DNA from: JAJUJL01 sp041736465
GTDB lineage: Bacteria; Chloroflexota; Anaerolineae; Anaerolineales; UBA4823
DNA length: 64,000 nucleotides
Reading direction: 5' to 3'
Assembly: GCA_041736465.1 (NCBI GenBank)
Contig: JBGSTO010000462.1
Span: 248,001 to 312,000 of the forward strand
Shown here: positions 35,501 through 43,127 of the stretch, piece after piece
How the letters are laid out: each line of letters starts with the position of its first letter
How positions within the stretch are numbered: the first letter of the stretch is position 1
Translations under genes and position numbers: made by a program
The notes under the pieces: model-generated
What the model saw: only the letters and a program-made list of their open reading frames with translations
What the model was told of the DNA's origin: nothing
Database searches by the model: none

Positions 35501-35925
35501 CCAGTTCGAGATCTTTCTGGAAATTAACCGGACTTCGCCAACAGACTTGCGCAGGATTACCCAGATCATACCAGACTACAACCCCCGCAGATAAGCCAGT
35601 ACAGACGTTTCAAAAGCCTCGCATAGGTCACCGCCGCGCTGAAACTGTCCGTTAAGTTCCAATGTAACGAAAACGTGCAAGATCGCCAGCAAGCCACTCA
35701 GCGCAGACAGAGAATTCTGCGGTGCCACGATGCACTCAATGATCTGCTGCAGCGCGATGGCATGCTTCAGAAGCATCTCTGCGCGCCAGCGCAGCTCGGG
35801 ATTTTGAGTGGAGTACGCCAGCGCATATGTGTTCGGATTGGCATGGGCAAAGGCGCGCTGCGTCCCGGCGACTTGATGAGCTGATCTTGTAGGGAGTCGC
35901 CCGCGGCTCGAAGGGCGACATCGTA
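35501..35925 (-). repeat. Direct repeat copy A (partial TetR gene and 3' flank)
   Basis: 425 bp nearly the same as 40326-40750: both begin with CCAGTTCGAG and end with CGACATCGTA, then diverge abruptly. Same orientation. Copies differ by scattered substitutions and a few single-base indels. The homology covers the TetR C-terminal region and about 70 bp downstream of the stop. Confidence 0.88.
35576..35925 (-). pseudogene. Truncated, frameshifted TetR-family regulator remnant
   Basis: It encodes the ligand-binding part of the intact TetR gene at 40391-40960 (MLLKHAIALQQIIE, FVTLELNGQFQRGGD, ETSVLAYLRG), but a 1-nt deletion between about 35861 and 35880 shifts the frame relative to the intact copy, and the DNA-binding helix-turn-helix half is missing. 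Homology stops at 35925. It should be non-functional. Confidence 0.88.
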
Positions 35926-35982
35926 CAAAAGTTGGATAGCAAAATCCATCAGGAGATAGATGATGCCCAAAGCCAACTGATC

Positions 35983-36016
35983 TATACTATTCCCATCTTA
36001 CTTATGGAGGCATGAA
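35983..36016 (+). promoter_or_regulatory. Candidate promoter and Shine-Dalgarno for the CPBP-like gene
   Basis: TATACT at 35983-35988 with no good -35; a GGAGG Shine-Dalgarno lies just before the ATG at 36017. The TATACTATTC string recurs at the promoter of the kinase at 36791. The remaining gap (35468-36016) otherwise holds the TetR remnant. Confidence 0.45.
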
Positions 36017-36721
36017 ATGAATAGTGCAATGGTATTTGATAAAAACAGCGTTTGGCGGCAACTTGGCATCGTGACTGCCCTTTTACTCTTGCTTATTGGC
36101 CCCAACTTTGGCCCTGTCCCCACTACACTGCGGCAGAGCCTCTCCCTTGAAGGGTCGATCATCGGGATGTTGGTCTGGTTTTGGGTTGCGTTCAGCATCA
36201 TCATCGCCGCTATCCTGCGGCTGAGTGGTATGTCCCTGCAGGCACTACTGAGTTATGTCGGCCTGGGGGCTCCCTCTCGCATAGGGGCAAATATTGCTGG
36301 GGTGATCCTTGGCTTATTGGGGGCGGCTTCATTTTTGTTCGGCATTCTTCAATTTGATCCTGATGCCAACATCGCCCAAATCAGCGGTTTTCGTGTGCTG
36401 ACCGCACTCTTAGCCGCAACGGGCACGGTGCTGGAGGACATCATCACGCGTGGCTTTTTGATGAACCGACTTCGGGAATTACAGCTTCCCAGCTGGGTAC
36501 AGGCGGTGGCCTCGGCCGTGCTCTTCGCCATCTATCACACCGTTTGGGCCGGATTTAATATCTCCGCCTTCATCGCCAGTATCATTCTCGGTTTGCTTCT
36601 GGCTGGCCTCTTTTTGTGGGGCAAGCGCAGCCTGACCCCCGTCATTTTAGCCCACAGCATTAGTGTTCTCCTAGGTGAACCATTTGCTTCGATGATGATT
36701 TTCTTGGTACCCAATTTGTAA
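36017..36721 (+). CDS. CPBP-like intramembrane protease homologue
   Basis: 234 residues with six to seven membrane helices. CPBP-type motifs: GTVLEDIITRGFLMNRL (EDxxxR instead of the usual EExxxR), SAVLFAIYHTVW and LTPVILAHSISVLLG. The Asp substitution leaves a carboxylate, so activity may persist. It heads a cassette with a two-component pair; such pairing could mean proteolytic control of a membrane signalling protein, or self-protection, but this is inference. GC-wise it looks like its cassette neighbours. Confidence 0.78.
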   Translation: MNSAMVFDKNSVWRQLGIVTALLLLLIGPNFGPVPTTLRQSLSLEGSIIGMLVWFWVAFSIIIAAILRLSGMSLQALLSYVGLGAPSRIGANIAGVILGLLGAASFLFGILQFDPDANIAQISGFRVLTALLAATGTVLEDIITRGFLMNRLRELQLPSWVQAVASAVLFAIYHTVWAGFNISAFIASIILGLLLAGLFLWGKRSLTPVILAHSISVLLGEPFASMMIFLVPNL

Positions 36722-36751
36722 ATAACAACCCTGTTGAACGGAAAAGTGTCT

Positions 36752-36802
36752 CAACCCGTAACCACGGAATTCGATGGTTACGGGTTGGGTTATACTATTC
36801 AG
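36752..36802 (+). promoter_or_regulatory. 13-bp perfect inverted repeat and TATACT promoter of the kinase-regulator operon
   Basis: CAACCCGTAACCA at 36752-36764 and its exact reverse complement at 36775-36787, 10 nt apart. TATACT follows at 36791-36796, with the ATG at 36803, 6 nt later, i.e. at the expected transcription start. The region lacks a -35 match and the repeat lies at about -51 to -16, as for an activator or a repressor site. Confidence 0.6.
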
Positions 36803-37990
36803 ATGACAGAAAATCAGGTGAGCAGGAATCGTGAAGTATGGGAACAGTGGGATTGGGTCTGGCATCTAACAGGCTATGCCGCACTTGCAATTAGTGTCCT
36901 TATTGCCCTCCGTGATGGTCAGCTTGGTGATTTTCTCCCCCTCTTCTTAACACTCTCGGTACTGGTGGCAATATGGTACCTGCCTTTCGTCGCGATTCCC
37001 ATTATGCGTTGGTGGGATGCGCCGCGACGGGGGTTATTGTATTTTCTCGTTGGTTTCGCCCTGTGGGGTGGACTGGTTGCCTTAAATGTAGAATCCCTGA
37101 TGCTGGCAGCGATGTACAATCCCATGATCTTCACTCGCTTCCCCATCCGTTGGGCAATCGGTATCACAGTTTCCCTCACGGTGAGCTTCCTCCTACTCTC
37201 TCTGCTGCTCTACCCCTCAGAAAATTGGTTTATCATTGTCGTGGTTATTTTAGTGTTGCTGTTCATCGCCGCCCTGATTGGCTATTTCATCTCGGCACTT
37301 ATTGGCCAAAGCATGGAACGACAACGTTTATTGGATGAACTAACCCAGACTCGGGCCAGTTTGTTAAAAGCTGAGCGGGAGGCAGGTGTGCTGGCTGAGC
37401 GGCAACGACTGGCACGCGACATCCACGACACTCTGGCCCAACAGTTCACCTCTATCATTATGCACTTGTCGGCAGCACGCTTGGGCGATTCGACCGCTAT
37501 ACAGACCCATTTACAGCAGGTGGAACAGGCAGCACGTGAGGGTCTCGACGAATCGCGTCGTATCATTTGGGATATGCGACCAGAACAGCTTGAAGATGCA
37601 ACGCTAGTAGAAAGCATTAAAAATGTCGCGGCTCGCTGGTCGGCGGAAAACAGGGTTCGTGTGGAAACGGCCGTTACCGGCTCCCCCCACCTCCTCGACG
37701 AATCTGTGGAAACTGCCCTGCTTCGTATTACCCAAGAAGCGTTGCACAACGTCAAAAAACACGCAAAAGCACGGGAGGTCAACATCACCCTCTCCTACAT
37801 GCCCGACCTGCTCGCTCTGGACATAGCGGATAACGGCAAGGGGTTCAGCACATCACGAAACGGTCGTGGCTTTGGCTTAAATACGATGCGAGAGCGGGCA
37901 GAAGAACTTGGCGGAACATTGACGATTGAAAGTGAGTTGGGTAAGGGAACGACCGTTGCTGTGTCACTGCCCATTACAGAGGAAATATGA
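36803..37990 (+). CDS. Sensor histidine kinase, NarL-partner type (HisKA_3), membrane sensor
   Basis: 395 residues from the ATG at 36803; an upstream TTG (36734) would run through the inverted repeat and is rejected. Five to six helices (residues about 20-170) form a membrane sensor, then a linker coiled coil, the phosphorylation box RQRLARDIHDTLAQQF with H208, and a GHKL ATPase (DNGKGFSTSRNGRGFGLNTMRERAEELGG). The start of the sensor, EVWEQWDWVWH, and IFTRFPIRWAI recur in the kinase at 38647-40236. Its stop overlaps the response regulator ATG (ATGA). Confidence 0.9.
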   Translation: MTENQVSRNREVWEQWDWVWHLTGYAALAISVLIALRDGQLGDFLPLFLTLSVLVAIWYLPFVAIPIMRWWDAPRRGLLYFLVGFALWGGLVALNVESLMLAAMYNPMIFTRFPIRWAIGITVSLTVSFLLLSLLLYPSENWFIIVVVILVLLFIAALIGYFISALIGQSMERQRLLDELTQTRASLLKAEREAGVLAERQRLARDIHDTLAQQFTSIIMHLSAARLGDSTAIQTHLQQVEQAAREGLDESRRIIWDMRPEQLEDATLVESIKNVAARWSAENRVRVETAVTGSPHLLDESVETALLRITQEALHNVKKHAKAREVNITLSYMPDLLALDIADNGKGFSTSRNGRGFGLNTMRERAEELGGTLTIESELGKGTTVAVSLPITEEI

Positions 37991-38616
37991 CGATTCAGAT
38001 ATTGATCGCCGACGATCACCCCGTTGTCCGTAGCGGCCTCGTGTCTCTCCTGAACTCGCAACCCGAATTTGAAGTGGTTGCTGCGGCCGAAAATGGCGAG
38101 ACGGCCATCTCTTTAGCGCTAGCCAACACCCCTGACGTTATCTTAATGGATTTACAAATGCCCGTGTTGGACGGTCTGGCGGCCATCCAGCAAATCCGCG
38201 CTCATCAGCCGGATGCACGCATTATCGTACTCACCACCTACGACACCGATGCCGACATCATGCCTGCCCTCAAGGCTGGTGCAATTGGCTATTTACTCAA
38301 AGATGCTCCTCCCGAAGCCTTGTTCGACGCTATCCAGAGCGCAGCGCGGGGTGAGGTCACTTACGCCCCCAAGGTCGCCGCCAAAATCACGCGTCACCTG
38401 ACCAACACACCCAAGCGAACGTTGAGCAGCCGCGAGGTAGAGGTAATGGAACTAGCCGCGCAAGGCCACTCCAATAAAGCGATCGCCTATAAGTTGCACA
38501 TCACAGAAGCCACGGTCAAATCACACTTTGTCCATATTTTCACGAAATTGGGGGTTGATGACCGCACGGAAGCCGTCATAGTCGCGCTGAAAAGAAAAAT
38601 TATTCGACTGACCTGA
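37987..38616 (+). CDS. NarL/FixJ-family response regulator
   Basis: 209 residues. Receiver with D9/D10, phosphoacceptor D55 (VILMDLQMP), T83-like switch and K105-type Lys (LLKDAP), followed by a LuxR-type helix-turn-helix (LSSREVEVMELAAQGHSNKA, KLHITEATVKSHFVHIFTKL). Phosphorylated by the overlapping kinase gene and expected to bind a palindrome; the 13-bp inverted repeat upstream is the obvious candidate for autoregulation. Confidence 0.94.
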   Translation: MTIQILIADDHPVVRSGLVSLLNSQPEFEVVAAAENGETAISLALANTPDVILMDLQMPVLDGLAAIQQIRAHQPDARIIVLTTYDTDADIMPALKAGAIGYLLKDAPPEALFDAIQSAARGEVTYAPKVAAKITRHLTNTPKRTLSSREVEVMELAAQGHSNKAIAYKLHITEATVKSHFVHIFTKLGVDDRTEAVIVALKRKIIRLT

Positions 38617-38646
38617 CAACATATTGTCTACAATAAATTAATTGAA

Positions 38647-40236
38647 TCATGCTTCGAGATTTACAGGGAGTATAACTGTAAAACAAGTTTCTCCTGGCTT
38701 TGAATCAACTGTAAGCTTACCCTTATGCTTTTGTACAATGATATTGTGACTAATATAAAGCCCCAGACCAGCGCCATCACCTGGCGGCTTGGTGGTAAAG
38801 AAGGGGTCAAAGATTTTGTTTTGAATTTCCAGAGGAATACCGGGACCTGTATCCTTAATTTCCACAACGATACAGGAATTTTCCTGATAGGTTTTTAAAT
38901 ATATTTCACCCTGCCCATCCATGGCGTCAATCGCATTATCGATAATGTTTGTCCAAACTTGATTCACCTCTCTGCCAAAAGCGTTAATTCGAGGCAGGTC
39001 TTTGGCATAATCACGGTGGATTAGAATCCCCTCCCCAATTTTACTCCGCAAAATCACCAGGGTATTTTCCAAACCCTCATGAATATCTATCGATTGAATT
39101 GGAGCTTGGTCAAGATAAGTGTATGATTTAAGGGCTTTTACAATTTCGGTGATCCGACCCATCCCCTGTCCTATTTCTTCCATCAAATTTCGAGATGTGT
39201 AAAGATTGCTAAGTAAGGAAACAACAGCTTGAAATTTTTCGCCAGAAAAGTTTTTGGCTAAGTCTGTTAACTCCTGAGGTGTGTAGCCGATGCTTACCAA
39301 TGTGGGAGCGAATTCCCAAGCATCGTCTACACCGTTCTCTTCGAGCCATGTTTCGATTTCATACTCTTGATCGCTGCGGGTAAGCGGGTCTATTAAAATG
39401 GGTTCCTTGACTCGTTGATAAACCAATTGAGTGTGTGGTTCTAATGCCTTATGATCCGATGGCGAAAGGTCCAATTGGCCTAACCCAAACTCGGCTTGCT
39501 CCAAATTCAAGATTGAATCTTCTAATTGACTGACGGCGCGTTGCGCGGCCGAAGCAGGATTGTTAAGCTCGTGGGCGACGCCAGCGCTGAGCTTGCCCAA
39601 TGTCGCTAATTTTTCATTTTGTCGCAGCATAATTTCTTGCTGCAAGTATGCTTCTTCCAACTCACGTTTCTCCCGCATCAACTTGATAACTAATTCTTTC
39701 TGCTCTAAAAGGTGTTGGCGCTCCACGCTTTGAATAATTAGAGCATGGATAAAAACGCCAATCATGGTTGCCATGATCAGAAGCCCCAGAACAATCATCA
39801 GGATGATGAACCAATCCCCCGAGGAGTAGAGAAGGGTGTAGAGCAGGAACAAGCCGAGGGTCAGGGAAAATACGACAGCAATTGCCCAGCGAATGGGGAA
39901 GCGGGTGAATATCAGCGGCAAGAACATCCCTGTCAGTATTAGGGCGTTCACATCCAGGGTGAGCAACACGTCCCACAGCAGGAAACCAACGATAAAATAT
40001 GGCAACCCGCGCCTGGGATTACCTTGCCACAGCGTGGGGGGGATAATGACGAAAGGTATATACCACACTGCCAATAGTGCCGAAAGACCTAAAATGAGCA
40101 ACAGGCGGCTCGTGGGTGAGGTATTACCGAGCTTGATGACAGTATACATGCCAAGAATGGCGTAGGCAGCTACATGCCAGACCCAATCCCATTGTTCAAA
40201 TACTTCGCGCTTGGGGGCAGCCTGTTTATCTGTCAT
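38647..40236 (-). CDS. Sensor histidine kinase (HisKA class) with the same membrane sensor as the neighbouring kinase
   Basis: 529 residues. The N-terminal 190 residues parallel the 36.8-kb kinase (EVFEQWDWVWH, IFTRFPIRWAI, similar helix spacing). A coiled coil (about 190-215) then leads to KLSAGVAHELNNPASAAQRAV with the phosphorylated His, a linker region, and HATPase_c (NIIDNAIDAMDGQG, DTGPGIPLEIQ, GAGLGLYIS). It resembles NtrB/ZraS-type kinases. No response regulator is adjacent, so it may address the NarL-type regulator or an unlinked one. Convergent with that regulator, 30 nt apart. Confidence 0.9.
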   Translation of the reverse strand: MTDKQAAPKREVFEQWDWVWHVAAYAILGMYTVIKLGNTSPTSRLLLILGLSALLAVWYIPFVIIPPTLWQGNPRRGLPYFIVGFLLWDVLLTLDVNALILTGMFLPLIFTRFPIRWAIAVVFSLTLGLFLLYTLLYSSGDWFIILMIVLGLLIMATMIGVFIHALIIQSVERQHLLEQKELVIKLMREKRELEEAYLQQEIMLRQNEKLATLGKLSAGVAHELNNPASAAQRAVSQLEDSILNLEQAEFGLGQLDLSPSDHKALEPHTQLVYQRVKEPILIDPLTRSDQEYEIETWLEENGVDDAWEFAPTLVSIGYTPQELTDLAKNFSGEKFQAVVSLLSNLYTSRNLMEEIGQGMGRITEIVKALKSYTYLDQAPIQSIDIHEGLENTLVILRSKIGEGILIHRDYAKDLPRINAFGREVNQVWTNIIDNAIDAMDGQGEIYLKTYQENSCIVVEIKDTGPGIPLEIQNKIFDPFFTTKPPGDGAGLGLYISHNIIVQKHKGKLTVDSKPGETCFTVILPVNLEA

Positions 40237-40250
40237 ATGAGAATAGTATC
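40237..40250 (-). promoter_or_regulatory. Candidate near-leaderless -10 box of the second kinase
   Basis: GATACT (40250-40245, minus) followed by ATTCTCAT and the ATG at 40236. The predicted start site is within about 2 nt of the ATG and no Shine-Dalgarno is visible. The ATACTATTC string is shared with the other two cassette promoters. Confidence 0.4.
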
Positions 40251-40325
40251 ACCCATGGCTATCGGGGTCTATTGCAAATAATTTACGGTAGGTTAAAACC
40301 ACACAAAATTCAAAATTAAGGGCAT

Positions 40326-40750
40326 CCAGTTCGAGGTCTACCTGGAAATTAACAGCCCTTGATCAACACACATGCGCAGGATTACCCAGATCATACCAGA
40401 CTGCAACCCCGAAGATAAGCCAGTACAGACGTTTCAAAAGCCTCGGATAGGTCGCCGCCGCGCTGAAACTGCCCGTTGAGTTCCAATGTGACGAAACCGT
40501 GCACGATTGCCAGCAAGCCACGCAGCGCGGACAAAGAACTCTGCGGTCTCACGATACGCTCAATGATCTGCTGCAGCGCGATGGCATGCTTCAGAAGCAT
40601 CTCTGCACTGGCGCGCAGCTCGGGATTTTGAGTGGAGTATGCCAGCGTATATGCGTTTGGGTTGGCATGAGCAAAGGCGCGGTGCGCCCGGGCAAGCTTG
40701 AGGAGCTGCTCTTGAGGGGCGTCGCCCGCGGTTCGAAGGGCGACATCGTA
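40326..40750 (-). repeat. Direct repeat copy B (within the intact TetR gene and 3' flank)
   Basis: Partner of 35501-35925; here the segment belongs to a complete TetR reading frame. The two copies bracket the two-kinase cassette (about 4.4 kb). No terminal inverted repeats or transposase gene accompany them. Confidence 0.88.
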
Positions 40751-40960
40751 GGCGCGAAACAGGTCCAGAAAGGTCTGCTCGATCACCGCCTTGAGCAGCG
40801 CGTTTTTATTATCAATGTGCCGGTACAGGGATGGGGCCTTGATGCCCAGCTCTGAAGCCACGCCTCCAAGCGTCAAGCCTTCCAGCCCATCGCACTCGAT
40901 CAGCGCCTGGGCGGTTTTGACGATCCTGATACGGTCGGTCTGTGCAGGGTGAGGTGACAT
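40391..40960 (-). CDS. TetR-family transcriptional regulator (WHG-type C-terminal domain)
   Basis: 189 residues. N-terminal helix-turn-helix IVKTAQALIECDGLEGLTLG and LGIKAPSLYRHIDNKNALLK, then a ligand-binding domain of the WHG type (HANPNAYTLAYSTQNPEL, LLAIVHGFVTLELNG). Second gene of a two-gene operon behind DUF4260 (gap 15 nt, GGAGATC Shine-Dalgarno), whose promoter is overlapped by two palindromes: a classical autoregulated arrangement. Ligand unknown. Confidence 0.92.
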   Translation of the reverse strand: MSPHPAQTDRIRIVKTAQALIECDGLEGLTLGGVASELGIKAPSLYRHIDNKNALLKAVIEQTFLDLFRAYDVALRTAGDAPQEQLLKLARAHRAFAHANPNAYTLAYSTQNPELRASAEMLLKHAIALQQIIERIVRPQSSLSALRGLLAIVHGFVTLELNGQFQRGGDLSEAFETSVLAYLRGCSLV

Positions 40961-40975
40961 GATCTCCTTGACTGA

Positions 40976-41368
40976 CTAGAGACGGGAGAAATGAGTTTCT
41001 TTCGCCTGATCCGGATATTTGAGCCCGTATCCCACCATCCGGTCCATGCCGATGTGAGCCAGCCAGATCAGTGCAAGCTGAAGACCCAGGCTGCTGCTGC
41101 TGAGCAGGCTGTAAACAGCCAATGCCAATGGGAAAACAAGGGTATGCACCAGGTTGTAGGCCGTACTGCCAAGGCGCTGGTTGATCAAATAGAAAAGAAA
41201 CGACAGATCAGGAGCCAGCAGGAGCAGAGCGAAGGTCCACCAGCTGAAGCCCTGGTTTGCGTAGAGGATGAGCGCTGCAATTAGAACCGATGCCCCTTCC
41301 AGGTGCAGGAAGATGCGCGGCAAACTAAGCCTGGGTGAAGATTGGGAAGATGCTGCTTGATTTACCAT
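40976..41368 (-). CDS. DUF4260 membrane protein
   Basis: 130 residues from the ATG at 41368, which sits 8 nt after AAGGAG; a GTG at 41377 is too close to the Shine-Dalgarno. Four helices. Conserved wording APDLSFLFYLINQRLG, YNLVHTLVFPLAL and LIWLAHIGMDRMVGYGLKYP identifies DUF4260, a small integral membrane family of unknown role often beside TetR regulators. Probably the target of the TetR switch. Confidence 0.88.
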   Translation of the reverse strand: MVNQAASSQSSPRLSLPRIFLHLEGASVLIAALILYANQGFSWWTFALLLLAPDLSFLFYLINQRLGSTAYNLVHTLVFPLALAVYSLLSSSSLGLQLALIWLAHIGMDRMVGYGLKYPDQAKETHFSRL

Positions 41369-41384
41369 TAAGTCCACTCCTTAA

Positions 41385-41438
41385 ACTAATAACGTTAGCT
41401 ATCAAGACTAATTATATTAGTTTATGGGATTTTGTCAA
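41385..41438 (-). promoter_or_regulatory. Consensus sigma-70 promoter with two TetR operator-like palindromes
   Basis: On the minus strand TTGACA (41438-41433), 16 nt, then TATAAT (41416-41411). The perfect palindrome ACTAAT-TAT-ATTAGT (41407-41421) overlaps the -10 box. A second, imperfect copy (ACTAAT-AAC-GTTAGC, plus strand, 41385-41399) lies 22 nt away, just after the start site. Both are suited to TetR-dimer binding. Confidence 0.75.
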
Positions 41439-41453
41439 GAGAAAGCCCGGATT

Positions 41454-41490
41454 AAAACAAAAACCTGGCATCATTGTTCTCCAGGTTTCG
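41454..41490 (-). terminator. Terminator of the tRNA-Asp gene
   Basis: On the minus strand the stem AAACCTGG / CCAGGTTT with a 12-nt loop is followed by a T-rich tract, about 30 nt after the tRNA. Confidence 0.7.
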
Positions 41491-41516
41491 TTCAGGATAT
41501 TTTTTTGAAAATCAGG

Positions 41517-41590
41517 CGGTCCCGACGGGATTCGAACCCGCGCTCTCGGCCTTGACAGGGCCGCATGTTTGGCCGCTACACCACGGGACC
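41517..41590 (-). tRNA. trnD: tRNA-Asp (anticodon GTC)
   Basis: Full cloverleaf on the minus strand: acceptor GGTCCCG/CGGGACC, anticodon arm CGGCC-CTGTCAA-GGCCG with anticodon GTC, T arm GCGGG-TTCGAAT-CCCGT, discriminator G. The 3' CCA is not encoded. Confidence 0.96.
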
Positions 41591-41601
41591 AGGCGGATGG
41601 T

Positions 41602-41630
41602 AGTTTACTATACATCCAGATCAGCGTCAA
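41602..41630 (-). promoter_or_regulatory. Promoter of tRNA-Asp
   Basis: TTGACG (41630-41625), 17 nt spacer, TAAACT (41607-41602) on the minus strand, placing the start a few nt before the tRNA 5' end. Confidence 0.6.
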
Positions 41631-41688
41631 GAGAAATATTGCACCCACGGTTTGCCGGCTAAAGCAAATCTGGCGCGGTGTGCTTTGT

Positions 41689-41694
41689 TATAAT
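41689..41694 (+). promoter_or_regulatory. -10 box for the DUF309 gene
   Basis: TATAAT with an extended TG upstream; no good -35. Its predicted start (about 41701) is downstream of an in-frame ATG at 41697, which supports translation from the ATG at 41739. Confidence 0.5.
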
Positions 41695-41738
41695 GTATGC
41701 CGGAAGCATTTATTCAAGTTGAGACAGGTAGAGAAAAT

Positions 41739-42641
41739 ATGGACCAGCCGCTCATTATCGGTTTTATTGCAGATTTGATGTTTGCAGTGCGTGTCGAACA
41801 GGCAGCCAGCCAGCAGGGATTTCGAATTCGTTGGGTTGAGCGCGCGGCTGAGATTGCTCAAGAAGAAAATATCCAGCAGGAGATGCAACCGGCGAGCTCC
41901 CCGCGCCGCCAACTGGCAGAGCACCTGGTGGGGCCTGGAGCCCGCCTGGTGGACATGCTGACGCGCGAGCATCCCGCTTTGTTGATCTTCGACCTGGGCA
42001 ATGCTGAGATCCCCTGGCGCGAATGGATTCCACTGCTGAAATCTGTTCCCGCCACCCGCAGAATTCCGCTTGTGTGCTTCGGGTCGCATGTCGATGAGGC
42101 AAGCCTGCAAACGGCACAAAGCTCGGGCGCCGATGCCGTCCTGGCACGCTCCAAATTTTCCGCTTCTATGCCGGATTTGATCCGGAGATATGCCCGCGTG
42201 CCAGATTATAAAGGCATGCAGACCGCGTGCAGGCAGCCACTTTCTGCCCTGGCAGTGCGCGGTTTGGAAGAATTCAACCGGGGTGAATATTTTGAGGCTC
42301 ATGAAACCCTTGAGGAAGCCTGGAACGCTGACGAAAGCCCGGCGAAGGAGCTGTATCGCGCCATACTGCAGGTTGCAGTCGCCTATTTACAGATCGAACG
42401 CGGCAACTTCCGCGGTGCAGTGAAGATGTTTTTGCGACTGCGGCAGTGGATAGATCCCTTGCCATCCAACTGCCGTGGTGTAGATGTGGCGCAGCTGCGG
42501 CTGGATGCAGACGCAGTGCATGCTGCCCTGACGAGTCTGGGCGCGCAAGACATCTCGAGCTTTGACCGGACACAATTCAAACCGGTGATCTACCGGCTGG
42601 AAGCTCAACCCGGCGCCAACGCAGAGGGGGAAGGGCTATGA
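41739..42641 (+). CDS. Receiver-like domain fused to DUF309
   Basis: 300 residues. The N-terminal about 145 residues look like a CheY-type fold (LIIGFIADLMFAVRVEQAAS, LLIFDLGN, IPLVCFGSHVDEASLQTAQ) that lacks the paired acidic residues and conserved Lys, so it is probably not phosphorylated. The C-terminal half is DUF309 (FNRGEYFEAHETLEEAWN), a helical family of unknown role. Its last bases overlap the next ATG (ATGA). Confidence 0.8.
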   Translation: MDQPLIIGFIADLMFAVRVEQAASQQGFRIRWVERAAEIAQEENIQQEMQPASSPRRQLAEHLVGPGARLVDMLTREHPALLIFDLGNAEIPWREWIPLLKSVPATRRIPLVCFGSHVDEASLQTAQSSGADAVLARSKFSASMPDLIRRYARVPDYKGMQTACRQPLSALAVRGLEEFNRGEYFEAHETLEEAWNADESPAKELYRAILQVAVAYLQIERGNFRGAVKMFLRLRQWIDPLPSNCRGVDVAQLRLDADAVHAALTSLGAQDISSFDRTQFKPVIYRLEAQPGANAEGEGL

Positions 42642-43078
42642 TCAGCCTGGCGACAGCCCAAAAGCTGAAAACAGCCGGATTGGTTTGGGAACCCAGGGCG
42701 TTGGATTGGTTCGGGATCCCTGAACGCGGTATGGATGAGAAGGTTTTCGTGATCAGCGATATGCTGGCAAATATTGAAATGCTTCAAGGGTTCCAGGTGG
42801 TTGCCTTTCAAGGCGCTTCGGAATGGGCTCTGGATGCAATTGTGACCTCTGAGGTTGTGTGGGTGCCGCGCGAAGAGCAGCTGCGCCAGGCTGTGGTCAG
42901 CGGTCTGTTGGAGTTCGGCATTTCAAGCCTGCGGCTGGATAGTGATCTAAGCGGCTGTCATGTGTCCATTTCCCCGGAGGGTAGAGGGTTGAGCTTCGAC
43001 CACCAGGATGCCGAAGAGGCATACGCTGCGGTGCTGCTGTATCTGCTGGAAAGACGGGCGCACAAGCAAACGGGTTGA
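42638..43078 (+). CDS. Conserved protein of unknown function
   Basis: 146 residues, soluble. Wording such as WFGIPERGMDEKVFVISDM, GASEWALDAIVTSEVVWVPREEQLR and AEEAYAAVLLYLLERR recalls a conserved family of about 150 residues that databases often label, without firm reason, as pilus assembly proteins. I cannot assign a function. Translationally coupled to the DUF309 gene and 49 nt upstream of tex. Confidence 0.7.
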   Translation: MISLATAQKLKTAGLVWEPRALDWFGIPERGMDEKVFVISDMLANIEMLQGFQVVAFQGASEWALDAIVTSEVVWVPREEQLRQAVVSGLLEFGISSLRLDSDLSGCHVSISPEGRGLSFDHQDAEEAYAAVLLYLLERRAHKQTG

Positions 43079-43127
43079 TATATGCCCGGCGGAAGACATT
43101 TGAGGAAAGAAGGGTGTTAAATCGTTG

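Noticed and set aside
35926..40325. The 4.4-kb cassette as an insertion sequence or integron
   Set aside because: No transposase, integrase, terminal inverted repeats or attC-like sites are visible; only the direct TetR repeats remain as evidence.
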